Positions 1 to 8,045 of a DNA stretch of 20,869 nucleotides are shown piece after piece. This DNA is from an uncultured Clostridiaceae bacterium (GTDB lineage: Bacteria > Bacillota > Clostridia > Lachnospirales > Lachnospiraceae). Under the pieces are notes generated by a model, which was given only the letters and a program-made list of their open reading frames with translations, was not told the DNA's origin and made no database searches. Each line of letters starts with the position of its first letter. Positions within the stretch are counted from its first letter, which is position 1. Location of the stretch: contig CATLIJ010000009.1 of NCBI GenBank assembly GCA_949948825.1, positions 1 through 20,869 on the forward strand, read 5' to 3'. Position numbers and translations under genes: made by a program.

Positions 1-2
1 TT

Positions 3-182
3 CAGATGAATATTTGCCGTATGCAAAAAAGCTTTCGAATGCGCCGGGGGATATATCAGGTAAAGCTAAGAAATGAACTGGACAGCAAACATGTGTTCTT
101 TTCTTTGGGATTTATGGAAAATCAAACAGGGAACAGGAATCATACCTATCCCATAGAGGTTATGGCAGAGCGAAAGTATTAG
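3..182 (+). CDS. 3' end of an upstream Tad-operon gene (partial)
   Basis: An open frame enters from the left edge and ends at TAG 180-182, leaving 59 residues. The fragment is basic and ends in a segment (about residues 32-59) with alternating hydrophobic and polar residues, as in a beta-rich C-terminus. It stops 34 bp before a strong ribosome binding site for the TadE-like gene and is co-oriented with it, so it is probably in the same operon. In Lachnospiraceae the gene here is often a large DUF5702-type pilus-associated protein. That identity is inferred from context, since too little is visible to recognise the family. Frame +2 is also open for the first 24 codons but stops at 74-76 with nothing following it, so frame +3 is preferred. 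Confidence 0.5.
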   Translation, partial: QMNICRMQKSFRMRRGIYQVKLRNELDSKHVFFSLGFMENQTGNRNHTYPIEVMAERKY

Positions 183-216
183 CAGAGATCATTTTACAGA
201 GAGGAGGCGGACAGGA

Positions 217-1188
217 ATGCTTTTTTCCTTGGCAGTCAGTCATAAAAATCGTTTATTAAAGCTGCACAATCGCAGAATACCCAAAAAATATAAAAAGAAA
301 AAAATCGTGACTCTCCAGGTACGAATCCCCAATAAATACAGATTTCAAATCATTTATGGCTGTCACAGGAAAAAAGCATTCCTGTCCGTCTCTGGCTCTT
401 TGACATTGGAAGCAGTAATGTGCCTTACTTTGTTTATATTTGCAGCTGTCTGTCTGATTCTGCCTATGAAGATTATGAATACGGAGAGAAAGCTTCAGGC
501 AGCTATGGAGAAAATGGGAGAGGATTTCAGCCAGTATGCTTATTTGGAAAAGGAATGGAAGAAAGGAATCATGCCTGCAGGAGCAGGGGACTTTGCCAGA
601 GATTTCTGCAAATATTTTGTATCTGGCGCTGCTCAGGGATATGCCCAGGTAAAGATTATGGAGCATGCAGATACCTTTGCTATGGAAAGGGTTCACATGC
701 TGCGTTCTCAGGTATTAGAAGATGGAGAGACGATTGATCTGATTTTAGATTATGAGATCCGTCTTCCATTTCCTGTACTAGGGATTCCGGCTTTAGAGCG
801 GACGCTGCGCTGCAGAAGACGGGCCTGGATAGGAAAGGAAGGAAAAGCTTATGGAGAAGATGGAAATATGTCAGATTGTCAGGAGGATTTGATTGTATAT
901 GTGGGAAAAAACAGCACTCGTTATCATAAAAGCCGTAGTTGTCATTATCTGGCTAACAATCTGACAGGAGTATCAAAGGAGCAGGTAAATGAACTGCGGA
1001 ATGAAAGTGGAGGAAAGTATTATCCCTGTGGGATATGCGGAAAGAATGCAGGAAATACGGTTTACATCATGCCGAATGGAACCAGTTATCATTCCGGGAA
1101 AAACTGTACGGCAATTGTGGCTTATGCCAGAGCAGTAAAATTGTCAGAGGTGGAGCATTTGGGAGCTTGTTCTTATTGCGGCAAATAG
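217..1188 (+). CDS. TadE-like pseudopilin with two C-terminal Cys/His repeats
   Basis: This 323-residue protein probably belongs to a Tad/Flp pilus assembly. Residues 55-84 form a class III prepilin-like signal: Gly60 is followed by SLTLE with Glu65 at +5, then a hydrophobic helix of about 19 residues (66-84). The prepilin peptidase encoded next should cut after Gly60. The mature region (85-220) is a mixed globular segment. The tail carries two similar modules, Y236-H237-x4-C242 with C271-x2-C274, and Y291-H292-x4-C297 with C318-x2-C321. Each offers one His and three Cys and could bind zinc or form disulfides. The start is supported by AGGAGG at 202-207, 9 bp upstream. The 60-residue, very basic leader before the cleavage site is unusually long, and no better internal start is visible. 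The TadE-like assignment is good; the role of the tail is unknown. Confidence 0.8.
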   Translation: MLFSLAVSHKNRLLKLHNRRIPKKYKKKKIVTLQVRIPNKYRFQIIYGCHRKKAFLSVSGSLTLEAVMCLTLFIFAAVCLILPMKIMNTERKLQAAMEKMGEDFSQYAYLEKEWKKGIMPAGAGDFARDFCKYFVSGAAQGYAQVKIMEHADTFAMERVHMLRSQVLEDGETIDLILDYEIRLPFPVLGIPALERTLRCRRRAWIGKEGKAYGEDGNMSDCQEDLIVYVGKNSTRYHKSRSCHYLANNLTGVSKEQVNELRNESGGKYYPCGICGKNAGNTVYIMPNGTSYHSGKNCTAIVAYARAVKLSEVEHLGACSYCGK

Positions 1189-1197
1189 GGGGATGGG

Positions 1198-1668
1198 ATG
1201 GAAAGATTAAAAATCAGATGGATTGTGTTTGCCGTATTTTTGCTGACAGCAGCAGCACAGGATTTTAAGAGGCAGCAAGTAAAATTATGGGTATACATTT
1301 TGTTTGGTTTGCTGGCGCTGATATGGGACGGATATCTGTGGAGGACGGCAGATGTTGGTTTTTCATGGAATCGTCATCTGGCAAGCTGCAGTATTGGCAT
1401 ATGTCTTTATTTGGCAGGAAGGCTTTTGGAAGGGGGGATAGGAGCAGGAGACGGATTGTTTTTTTTAATCAGCGGCCTGATGTTGGATTTTTCAGAAAAT
1501 TTGGCAGTTATGTGTATGGGAGTTATGCTGTGCGGATTATATGGAATGGTTTTGTTTGTGTGGAATCAGATTTACTGGAAAAAGAATGTAAGAAAATTGT
1601 CAATACCTTTTTTGCCGTTTGCTGCGATTCCAGGAATTTGGATGGCAGGTATGGAGCTGTGGAGATGA
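1198..1668 (+). CDS. A24 family prepilin peptidase (TadV/CpaA-like)
   Basis: A 156-residue polytopic membrane protein with the two aspartates expected of an A24 aspartic prepilin peptidase. Asp22 lies in a cytoplasm-facing loop just after the first helix (AQDFKRQQV, the D-x-[KR] site). Asp85 lies in the G-x-G-D-G motif (GAGDG, 82-86). The length matches the short TadV/CpaA type, which lacks the N-methyltransferase domain of PilD. It would remove the leader peptides of the pseudopilins encoded on either side. It begins 9 bp after the TadE-like gene behind a G-rich Shine-Dalgarno, and its TGA overlaps the ATG of the next gene (ATGA), indicating translational coupling. About five or six hydrophobic segments can be seen. 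Confidence 0.85.
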   Translation: MERLKIRWIVFAVFLLTAAAQDFKRQQVKLWVYILFGLLALIWDGYLWRTADVGFSWNRHLASCSIGICLYLAGRLLEGGIGAGDGLFFLISGLMLDFSENLAVMCMGVMLCGLYGMVLFVWNQIYWKKNVRKLSIPFLPFAAIPGIWMAGMELWR

Positions 1669-1994
1669 AGAGGCATAGAGCGGCAGAGCTTTGCAGTGGC
1701 AGGAGGACTTTGGTGAAAGGGCTTAGGGCCAGCTATACAGTGGAAGCAGCAGGAGTTATGGCAGTGGTGTTCTTTGTAATGATGATCTTGTTAAATCAGG
1801 CTTTTCATGTCCAGAGGGAGACTGTGGGAAGCTTTGCAGTCCATGAGGAGGTGGAACGGGAACGCCATAAAGCTGTGGATTTGGAGGAACAAGAGATCAC
1901 AAGGCAGGCACAGGGAATGAGATGGAGTCTGGAGCTGACAGCTCCTGTATTTCGTCCGGAGGAAGCTTTGAGAATGTGGAGCTTGCTGGAATGA
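1665..1994 (+). CDS. small Tad pseudopilin-like membrane protein
   Basis: A 109-residue protein whose ATG overlaps the stop of the prepilin peptidase gene (ATGA at 1665-1668), so this start is preferred over more upstream in-frame ATGs lying inside the peptidase gene. A basic leader (residues 1-22) is followed by SYTVE with Glu27 at +5 from a likely cut after Ala22. A hydrophobic helix (about 28-45) and a charged, Glu/Arg-rich helical region (50-90) follow. This is the layout of a class III pseudopilin; Ala rather than Gly at -1 is atypical. The C-terminus has a short hydrophobic-polar stretch. It is probably a minor pilin or assembly component of the same Tad system. The exact family is not recognised beyond the prepilin-like N-terminus. 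Confidence 0.7.
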   Translation: MKRHRAAELCSGRRTLVKGLRASYTVEAAGVMAVVFFVMMILLNQAFHVQRETVGSFAVHEEVERERHKAVDLEEQEITRQAQGMRWSLELTAPVFRPEEALRMWSLLE

Positions 1995-2040
1995 GAAGCC
2001 TGTATAAATATCGCCTACATAAAAAGGGCAGGTTGTAAAT

Positions 2041-3306
2041 ATGAAAATCAGTTATCAGAGAGAATTTAAACATAATTATTTAATTATTGATCCAGAAGAG
2101 CTGCTATGGCAGGGATATGAGAGCCATATGATGGCGAAAAACCAGATTGATGGCATTTTGCGGTTTCAGATTCGTCAGATGGATGATGGTGTTCGGTTTC
2201 ACTATGAAATCACCTCCAGACAGCCTTTGTACAGAGTATTGGAAAACCGGAATGTCAAGGCAGAAGAAATCCGAAAATTGATGATTGGAATTTTTGGAGT
2301 ATTGGAGAGAATGGAAACATTTTTGCTTCCTGAAAGCGCTATTTTACTGGAACCGGAGTATTTGTACATTAATTCAGATACTTTCCGCGTCTGGCTGTGT
2401 CTGGTTCCGGGATTAAAAAGAGATTTTCCTGAGGATTTCAGCAGATTTTTGGAGTATTTGCTGGAAAAGGTGGATCATCAGGATAAGGAGAGTGTGGTGC
2501 TGGCTTATGGCTTATTTCAGGAGACCAGAAAAGATAATTATGGCATGGAAGATGTGATGAGGCTTTTACAGAAAGAAAAGGACAAGCCATTAAACCAGAA
2601 CAATGAAAAAGAAGAAAAAGAGGAGGACAGATACAGCAATCAGGAGGCTGAGACAGTCAGACGAGAGGAGTTTGCTAAAGTTTATAAAAATTCACAGGGA
2701 GGCAGAAGCCAGGATGAGACAGAGAGAAAGAAGAAAAGAAACAATAGTGGGATACAAAAGGAATCCAATCAAACTGGTTGGAAAGTGTGTTGGGAAAGGT
2801 GGAAAAAGCATTTTTTCAGGAAGAATAAAAGAGAGAAGGAGGCTGTACCGGTCAGGGTTCCGTGGGAGATGATGTTTCAGGAGGAAGAAGAGGAGCACAG
2901 ATCAGAGTTTTTTCAGGAGATTAAACCACAGATTGCTCAGGGGAGAGAAAAAGAAACCTTGTCTTCAGATATGAGTCAGGGTACTGTGCTGTTAGCCGAT
3001 TTTTCTTCAGAGCCGCAGCAGAGAATATTAAGAGCTTTGGATTCCAATGGTATGGATATTCCTGTGCTGTATTATCCGTTTATTATTGGAAAACAGGAGA
3101 ATCTGGTGGATTTTAAACTGGACCGGGAGACGGTCAGCCGGCTTCATCTGAAAATTGATCAGGTGGGAGACAGTTATCGAATTCAGGATCTGAATTCTAC
3201 CAACGGCACAATGCTTTGCGGACGGCTTTTGGAAAATAATGAAGAGGCAGAGCTTTTTGCAGGAGATGAAATATCCATAGCCAGATACCGGTACCGGTTT
3301 GAGTAA
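2041..3306 (+). CDS. DUF6382-like protein with C-terminal FHA domain
   Basis: A 421-residue soluble protein with three parts. Residues 1-175 form a globular N-terminal region resembling DUF6382, which is common in Lachnospiraceae Tad loci. Residues 180-300 are a highly charged, Glu/Lys/Arg-rich linker that looks disordered. Residues 345-420 are a forkhead-associated (FHA) domain with the phosphothreonine-binding signature intact: IIGK (348-351), S366-R367-L-H369 and N385-S-T-N388-G-T390. FHA domains bind phosphothreonine peptides, so this protein probably links Ser/Thr kinase signalling to the pilus machinery. No membrane segment or signal peptide is visible. It lies 46 bp after the small pseudopilin gene and closes the operon. 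A modest GGGCAGG sequence precedes the ATG. FHA identity is certain; the partner is unknown. Confidence 0.88.
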   Translation: MKISYQREFKHNYLIIDPEELLWQGYESHMMAKNQIDGILRFQIRQMDDGVRFHYEITSRQPLYRVLENRNVKAEEIRKLMIGIFGVLERMETFLLPESAILLEPEYLYINSDTFRVWLCLVPGLKRDFPEDFSRFLEYLLEKVDHQDKESVVLAYGLFQETRKDNYGMEDVMRLLQKEKDKPLNQNNEKEEKEEDRYSNQEAETVRREEFAKVYKNSQGGRSQDETERKKKRNNSGIQKESNQTGWKVCWERWKKHFFRKNKREKEAVPVRVPWEMMFQEEEEEHRSEFFQEIKPQIAQGREKETLSSDMSQGTVLLADFSSEPQQRILRALDSNGMDIPVLYYPFIIGKQENLVDFKLDRETVSRLHLKIDQVGDSYRIQDLNSTNGTMLCGRLLENNEEAELFAGDEISIARYRYRFE

Positions 3307-3334
3307 CAAATATCTAATAGTCCCAACAGATTCC

Positions 3335-3363
3335 TTGAGTTTTTCGAAAGATTGTGATATAGT
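3335..3363 (+). promoter_or_regulatory. sigma-A type promoter for the metG operon
   Basis: TTGAGT (3335-3340), a 17-bp spacer, then TATAGT (3358-3363), with TG at 3355-3356 forming an extended -10. It lies 50 bp upstream of the metG ATG. The 107-bp gap between the FHA gene and metG contains this promoter, no convincing terminator, and no T-box leader (too short). Confidence 0.65.
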
Positions 3364-3413
3364 TTCATTACTTTATTTTAGAATAAAATGAAAGGTTAAG
3401 GAGGGATTGGCTT

Positions 3414-5435
3414 ATGTGTCAGGGGACGAGCTGTAATTGCAAAAAGCCCTATTATATTACTACTGCCATTGCTTATACATCCGGAAAGCCTCATATTGGC
3501 AATACCTATGAGATTGTATTGGCAGACAGCATTGCCCGGTTTAAAAGAGAACAGGGGTATGATGTCAGGTTTCAGACAGGAACTGATGAACATGGGCAGA
3601 AGATTGAATTAAAGGCAAAGGAAGCAGGAGTAGCGCCACAGGAATTTGTAGATGGAGTAGCTTCACAGATTCGGACAATTTGGGATTTGATGAACACTTC
3701 TTATGATAAGTTTATCCGGACTACAGATAAGGACCATGAGGCTCAGGTTCAGAAAATATTCAAAAAGCTTTATGACCAGGGAGATATTTATAAGGGATAC
3801 TATGAGGGAATGTACTGCACTCCCTGCGAATCCTTTTTTACAGAATCACAGCTGGTAGACGGCAAGTGTCCGGATTGTGGAAGAGAGGTTCAGCCAGCAA
3901 AGGAGGAAGCCTATTTCTTTAAAATGAGCAAATATGCGGACCGGCTGATTGAGCATATTAACGCCCATCCGGAATTTATTCAGCCAGTGGCGCGGAAAAA
4001 TGAAATGATGAACAATTTCCTGCTTCCGGGTCTGCAGGATCTGTGTGTTTCGCGGACCTCTTTTACCTGGAGTATTCCGGTTAGTTTTGATCCCAAACAT
4101 GTTACTTATGTGTGGCTGGATGCATTGACCAATTATATTACCGGGCTGGGATATGACTGTGACGGGAATCATGGGGAATTATTTGGAAAATACTGGCCTG
4201 CAGATCTGCATTTGATTGGTAAGGATATTATTCGTTTTCACACGATTTACTGGCCTATCTTTTTGATGGCTCTGGATCTTCCTCTTCCAAAACAGATTTT
4301 TGGACATCCCTGGCTTTTGCTTGTACAGGGCAATGTACAGGGTGACGGAAAGATGAGCAAGTCAAAAGGAAATGTGTTATATGCAGATACTCTGGTAGAG
4401 TTTTTTGGAGTGGATGCAGTCCGTTATTTTGTTCTTCATGAAATGCCCTTTGAGAATGACGGAGTGATTTCCTGGGAGCTTATGGTGGAGCGGATTAATT
4501 CAGAACTGGCCAATGTTCTTGGAAATCTGGTGAAAAGAACAATATCCATGTCAAATCAGTATTTTGGCGGTGAGGTATGGAATAAAGGAATCTGTGCAGA
4601 GGTAGATGAAGATCTGAAGAAAGTGGTGCTGGATTCTGTAAAGAAGGTAAATTCCAAGATGGATGAACTGCGGGTGGCAGATGCAATCAGCGAAATTTTT
4701 AATATTTTCCGCCGCTGTAATAAATATATTGATGAAACTATGCCCTGGACCCTGGCAAAGGAAGAAGAGCAAAAGGACAGGTTGGCTACAGTTTTGTATA
4801 ATCTGGCAGAGTCAATTACTATTGGAGCTTCTTTGCTGGAATCTTTTATGCCAGATACCTCTGCCCGAATTTTAGCACAGCTGAATACATCAAAGCGTAC
4901 TTTGGATGAGATGGATGTATTTGGAAAATATCCGTCCGGCAATAAGATGACAGAAAAACCAGAGATTTTATTTGCCCGTCTGGATGTAAAAGAAGTATTG
5001 AAAAAGGTGGAAGCTATGAATGCTGCTGAAAATAAGGCAGAGCCGGATCTTCCTTCTGAAAAGCAGGAGAAAAGCAAGGAAGCCAGTGAGGTGGAGATTG
5101 AGGCAAAACCAGAGATTACTTATGATGATTTTGCAAAGCTTCAATTTCAGGTTGGAGAGATCATTGCCTGTGAGGAAGTGAAAAAATCTAAAAAGCTTCT
5201 TTGTTCTCAGGTAAAGATTGGAGGTCAGGTCAGACAGATTGTCAGCGGGATTAAAGCACATTACAAGCCAGAAGAGATGGTGGGGAAAAAGGTTATGGTA
5301 GTTGTGAACTTAAAGCCCGCAAAGCTGGCAGGAGTGATGTCAGAGGGGATGCTTCTGTGTGCGGAGGATGGGGAAGGAAATCTTAGCCTGATGGTTCCAG
5401 AGAAGAATATGCCTGCAGGAGCAGAGATTTGCTGA
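3414..5435 (+). CDS. metG: methionyl-tRNA synthetase
   Basis: Charges tRNA-Met with methionine using ATP in the cytoplasm. The 673-residue protein is the long class with a fused C-terminal domain. The class I signatures are HIGN (27-30) and KMSKS (313-317). A zinc knuckle with C135-x2-C138 and C152-x2-C155 lies in the connective peptide. An anticodon-binding helical region follows (about 370-530), then an acidic/lysine-rich linker (about 537-567) and an EMAPII/Trbp111-type tRNA-binding OB-fold (568-673, including the VGEI and SGI motifs). The start is fixed by TAAGGAGGG at 3397-3405. The N-terminus carries three extra cysteines (C2, C7, C9). Its stop overlaps the TTG start of the next gene, so the two are translationally coupled. 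It heads a metG-traX-tatD operon. Confidence 0.98.
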   Translation: MCQGTSCNCKKPYYITTAIAYTSGKPHIGNTYEIVLADSIARFKREQGYDVRFQTGTDEHGQKIELKAKEAGVAPQEFVDGVASQIRTIWDLMNTSYDKFIRTTDKDHEAQVQKIFKKLYDQGDIYKGYYEGMYCTPCESFFTESQLVDGKCPDCGREVQPAKEEAYFFKMSKYADRLIEHINAHPEFIQPVARKNEMMNNFLLPGLQDLCVSRTSFTWSIPVSFDPKHVTYVWLDALTNYITGLGYDCDGNHGELFGKYWPADLHLIGKDIIRFHTIYWPIFLMALDLPLPKQIFGHPWLLLVQGNVQGDGKMSKSKGNVLYADTLVEFFGVDAVRYFVLHEMPFENDGVISWELMVERINSELANVLGNLVKRTISMSNQYFGGEVWNKGICAEVDEDLKKVVLDSVKKVNSKMDELRVADAISEIFNIFRRCNKYIDETMPWTLAKEEEQKDRLATVLYNLAESITIGASLLESFMPDTSARILAQLNTSKRTLDEMDVFGKYPSGNKMTEKPEILFARLDVKEVLKKVEAMNAAENKAEPDLPSEKQEKSKEASEVEIEAKPEITYDDFAKLQFQVGEIIACEEVKKSKKLLCSQVKIGGQVRQIVSGIKAHYKPEEMVGKKVMVVVNLKPAKLAGVMSEGMLLCAEDGEGNLSLMVPEKNMPAGAEIC

Positions 5436-6178
5436 CAAAGAACTTAAACAGCAATATGTTAAAAATCATTGCCGCTGCCAGTATGCTGATTGATCATATT
5501 GGTTATTTGATTATTGGCAGCGGTATAATCCGGATGTATGAGAGGGATATGCCGGAATATCTGATGTGGTATCAGATCTACTGTGTGTTAAGAACTATAG
5601 GGCGGGTGGCATTTCCTGTATATGTATTTCTTTTGACAGAGGGAATTGCATATACCAGAGACTGGCGGAAATATGCAATTCGTTTAGGAATATTTGCGGT
5701 TTTGTCAGAAATTCCTTTTAATTTGATGAAATACCAGAGTGTGATAGTATGGGGAACGCATAATGTATTTTTTACATTGCTTCTAGGATTATTGACAGTG
5801 AAAACAGCGGAATTTTTATGTGAAAATACTGTTTTCAACAAAACACATCAATACGACCTTTTTTTCTGGCTGATCGTTACAACTGCAGGATGCACATTGT
5901 CCATATGGATGAATACAGATTACAGCTATATTGGAATTATCCTTACTGTGTTTTTTTATCGCTTTCGGTATGACCGTAAAATGCAATGTACAGGAGGATT
6001 TTTCTGGCTTCTGGTAACTCTTGGGAAGCTTTATTATATAGGGGGACTGGCTGCTGCCTTTTTGCTTATATATTATTATAATGGAGCAAGGGGCAGTGAA
6101 AAAGGAAAATATCTTTTTTATTTGTTCTATCCGGCACATATTTTATTGTTGTATTGGTTCTATTGTCTGATTTTTTAA
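5429..6178 (+). CDS. TraX family membrane protein
   Basis: A 249-residue polytopic membrane protein with about seven hydrophobic segments. The N-terminal region resembles TraX, with LKIIAAASMLIDHIGYLI at about residues 11-28 including the conserved Asp-His. The founding TraX N-acetylates F-pilin, but the role of chromosomal Firmicute homologues is unknown, and pilin acetylation should not be assumed here. The preferred start is TTG at 5429, inside the end of metG, because AGGAG (5418-5422) sits 6 bp upstream. The alternative ATG at 5456 lacks a comparable site. The protein ends 30 bp before tatD. Family assignment is good from the N-terminal motif and membrane pattern. Confidence 0.8.
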   Translation: MLTKNLNSNMLKIIAAASMLIDHIGYLIIGSGIIRMYERDMPEYLMWYQIYCVLRTIGRVAFPVYVFLLTEGIAYTRDWRKYAIRLGIFAVLSEIPFNLMKYQSVIVWGTHNVFFTLLLGLLTVKTAEFLCENTVFNKTHQYDLFFWLIVTTAGCTLSIWMNTDYSYIGIILTVFFYRFRYDRKMQCTGGFFWLLVTLGKLYYIGGLAAAFLLIYYYNGARGSEKGKYLFYLFYPAHILLLYWFYCLIF

Positions 6179-6208
6179 AGGAACAGACCGAGAACAGAGG
6201 GAGTTATT

Positions 6209-6982
6209 GTGAATCCGAAAATATTTGATACTCATGCCCATTATGATCATGAAGCTTTTGATCCGGACCGGGATCAGCTCCTTGGCAGTCTGAATGAAAA
6301 TGGGATTGAAGCTGTGGTGAATGTAGGAGCCAGCATTCAAAGTACAAAAAATACCCTGCAGCTGATTGAAAAATATCCGTCTGTATATGGATCAGCAGGC
6401 GTCCACCCTAATGAAACCAGAGAATTAGATGAATCTTTAATGGAATGGTTAAAGAAGGCAACAAAACAAGAAAAGATAGTTGCAGTTGGAGAAATAGGGC
6501 TGGATTATTATTGGAATGAGCCGGAACCAGAAATACAGAAGCAGTGGTTTATCCGCCAGCTGAATATGGCGAGAGAGGTGAAGCTTCCGGTTATTATTCA
6601 TAGCAGAGATGCGGCAAAAGACACTCTTGATCTTATGAGAGCAGAGCGGGCATGGGAGTCAGGAGGAGTGATTCACTGCTTTTCTTATGGAGTGGAGTTG
6701 GCCAGAGAGTATCTGAATATGGGATTTTTTCTTGGAATAGGCGGAGTGGTGACTTTTTCCAACGGGAAAAAGCTGAAGGAAGTGGTAAAATATATGCCTA
6801 TGGAGCAGATGGTCCTGGAAACAGACTGCCCTTATTTGTCTCCGGAGCCGAACCGGGGAAAAAGGAATACTTCCCTTAATCTGTTTTATGTTGTGGAACA
6901 AATCAGCCAGATTAAGGGAATTTCCAAAGAAGAAGTGATTGCAATTACAAATCAGAATGGGAAGCAGCTGTATCGCTTATAA
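6209..6982 (+). CDS. tatD: TatD family metal-dependent hydrolase (DNase)
   Basis: A 257-residue TIM-barrel hydrolase of the TatD family, which comprises Mg-dependent 3'-5' deoxyribonucleases involved in DNA repair or turnover. All metal-site residues are present: H9-x-H11 (DTHAHYDH), E95 (VGEIGLDYY), H131 (PVIIHSRDA), H156 (GVIHCFS) and D206 (LETDCPYLSPEP). It starts with GTG at 6209, preceded by GAGGGAG at 6196-6202. No in-frame ATG lies nearby. It is the third gene of the metG operon; in many Firmicutes metG and tatD are adjacent and followed by rnmV and ksgA. Here its 3' end overlaps the 3' end of the opposite-strand DUF4432 gene by 38 bp. Confidence 0.95.
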   Translation: MNPKIFDTHAHYDHEAFDPDRDQLLGSLNENGIEAVVNVGASIQSTKNTLQLIEKYPSVYGSAGVHPNETRELDESLMEWLKKATKQEKIVAVGEIGLDYYWNEPEPEIQKQWFIRQLNMAREVKLPVIIHSRDAAKDTLDLMRAERAWESGGVIHCFSYGVELAREYLNMGFFLGIGGVVTFSNGKKLKEVVKYMPMEQMVLETDCPYLSPEPNRGKRNTSLNLFYVVEQISQIKGISKEEVIAITNQNGKQLYRL

Positions 6983-8024
6983 GGAGCAGGCGGCATTCTT
7001 CTTCTAACATGTGAATTTCATCCTGCCCTTCTGCAATACAAAACCGGATTTCATTGGTACAGGTCTCAAAGGGGGCAAGAATCTGTGTCTGGCCTGCCCG
7101 TCCATTAAAACCACAGTTGGTTGGTTCCAGGGCCATGGCATAATCGCCAGAAGCGCTGCTTTTCCATTGAGTCATAAAGGGAAGCTGATTTACATTCCAG
7201 CGAATACACAGAGCCAGCTGAAGCTCGTCATTTACTATAGCGCCAAAGGTGTATCCGTGCTTGTCTGCTGCCATGGTATGCTGAAATACCTGTTCTGGTT
7301 CACCGTCATTTGGAGTACCCATTCTTGTCCTCTCTTCCATTCCTTTTCGGGCGTTATCATCCCGTGGAACGCAAGCTTTGTCCGGAAGAATCAGACGGGT
7401 TCCTGGGGCAAGAAGAGGGTATCCGGCATTACAATGGTAGAGAATACAACAGGGAGCTGGCTGGAAAGATTGATTTTCGATTTGATCTGTAAACCGGATT
7501 TCCCTGGAGCCATAAGCGGTTTCCACGGTGCGCCTTAAGACCAGGTTTTCGCCAAACAGCCGTGCTTCGCGCATTTCTCCTGTAACTCGGATTTTATAAT
7601 TATCATCCTGCCAAAAGGCGTCCATACCAACCTTTTCCGCAGGGGTGGTGCGGATTCTTCCATGAGTTGGATAATCTGTTCCGTCAATGGTTTGACAGCC
7701 GTGGACATTGCCAAGGCCACAGGTAAACATGGCTCCTCCCATTATGGAATAAATAGCCTCCTCTCCAGCCGTATCATATGGATTCCGTCCCTGAAGACCT
7801 GGTTTGGAGAGAAAACTTAAATTTACACCTTTGTATTGGAACCAGGCAGGGTCCAGGCATTTGTCCAGCATAAGCGGAAATTGGAGTACGCCATTATTTA
7901 CCATAGCACAGGGAAGGTGGGAGGCGCGGCCATCCTGGTATTCTATGCGCCTGACACCAGCCAGCTGTTCCATACTGCCGCACAATCCAAGAAGCTTTTG
8001 CTTTTTTTCATTGGAGCTTGCCAT
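6945..8024 (-). CDS. DUF4432 family, aldose-1-epimerase-like protein
   Basis: A 359-residue soluble protein resembling DUF4432, a family with the galactose-mutarotase-like beta-sandwich fold found beside sugar ABC transporters and sugar kinases. Visible features are the motif HGRI (PTHGRIRTTPAE, about residues 125-136), a central ILYHCNAGYPLL segment, and the late LEPTNCGFNGR segment with its conserved Glu, Pro and Asn. These resemble the sugar-binding residues of aldose 1-epimerases. It probably interconverts anomers or binds the imported sugar; the substrate is unknown. It is the last gene of the sugar operon, starting 21 bp after the isomerase gene behind AAAGG. It overlaps tatD tail to tail over 6945-6982, leaving no room for an intergenic terminator on either strand. 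Confidence 0.8.
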   Translation of the reverse strand: MASSNEKKQKLLGLCGSMEQLAGVRRIEYQDGRASHLPCAMVNNGVLQFPLMLDKCLDPAWFQYKGVNLSFLSKPGLQGRNPYDTAGEEAIYSIMGGAMFTCGLGNVHGCQTIDGTDYPTHGRIRTTPAEKVGMDAFWQDDNYKIRVTGEMREARLFGENLVLRRTVETAYGSREIRFTDQIENQSFQPAPCCILYHCNAGYPLLAPGTRLILPDKACVPRDDNARKGMEERTRMGTPNDGEPEQVFQHTMAADKHGYTFGAIVNDELQLALCIRWNVNQLPFMTQWKSSASGDYAMALEPTNCGFNGRAGQTQILAPFETCTNEIRFCIAEGQDEIHMLEEECRLLLISDTAASHSDL

Positions 8025-8045
8025 AAGAGATGCCTTTCTGCGGTA

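Noticed and set aside
1287..1664. Upstream extension of the small pseudopilin gene
   Set aside because: It overlaps the prepilin peptidase in another frame and reads as nonsense. The ATGA-coupled start at 1665 gives a clean prepilin-like N-terminus.
3307..3413. Possible T-box leader before metG
   Set aside because: The gap is only 107 bp, with a promoter ending 50 bp before the ATG. No room for a T-box and no T-box motif was seen.
3414..3443. Three cysteines (C2, C7, C9) at the MetG N-terminus as a second metal site
   Set aside because: Only three Cys with no clear fourth ligand. The known zinc knuckle is at 135-155, so the evidence is too thin.
4556..5077. 173-codon minus-strand frame
   Set aside because: It is antisense to the anticodon-binding part of metG and has no recognisable domain.
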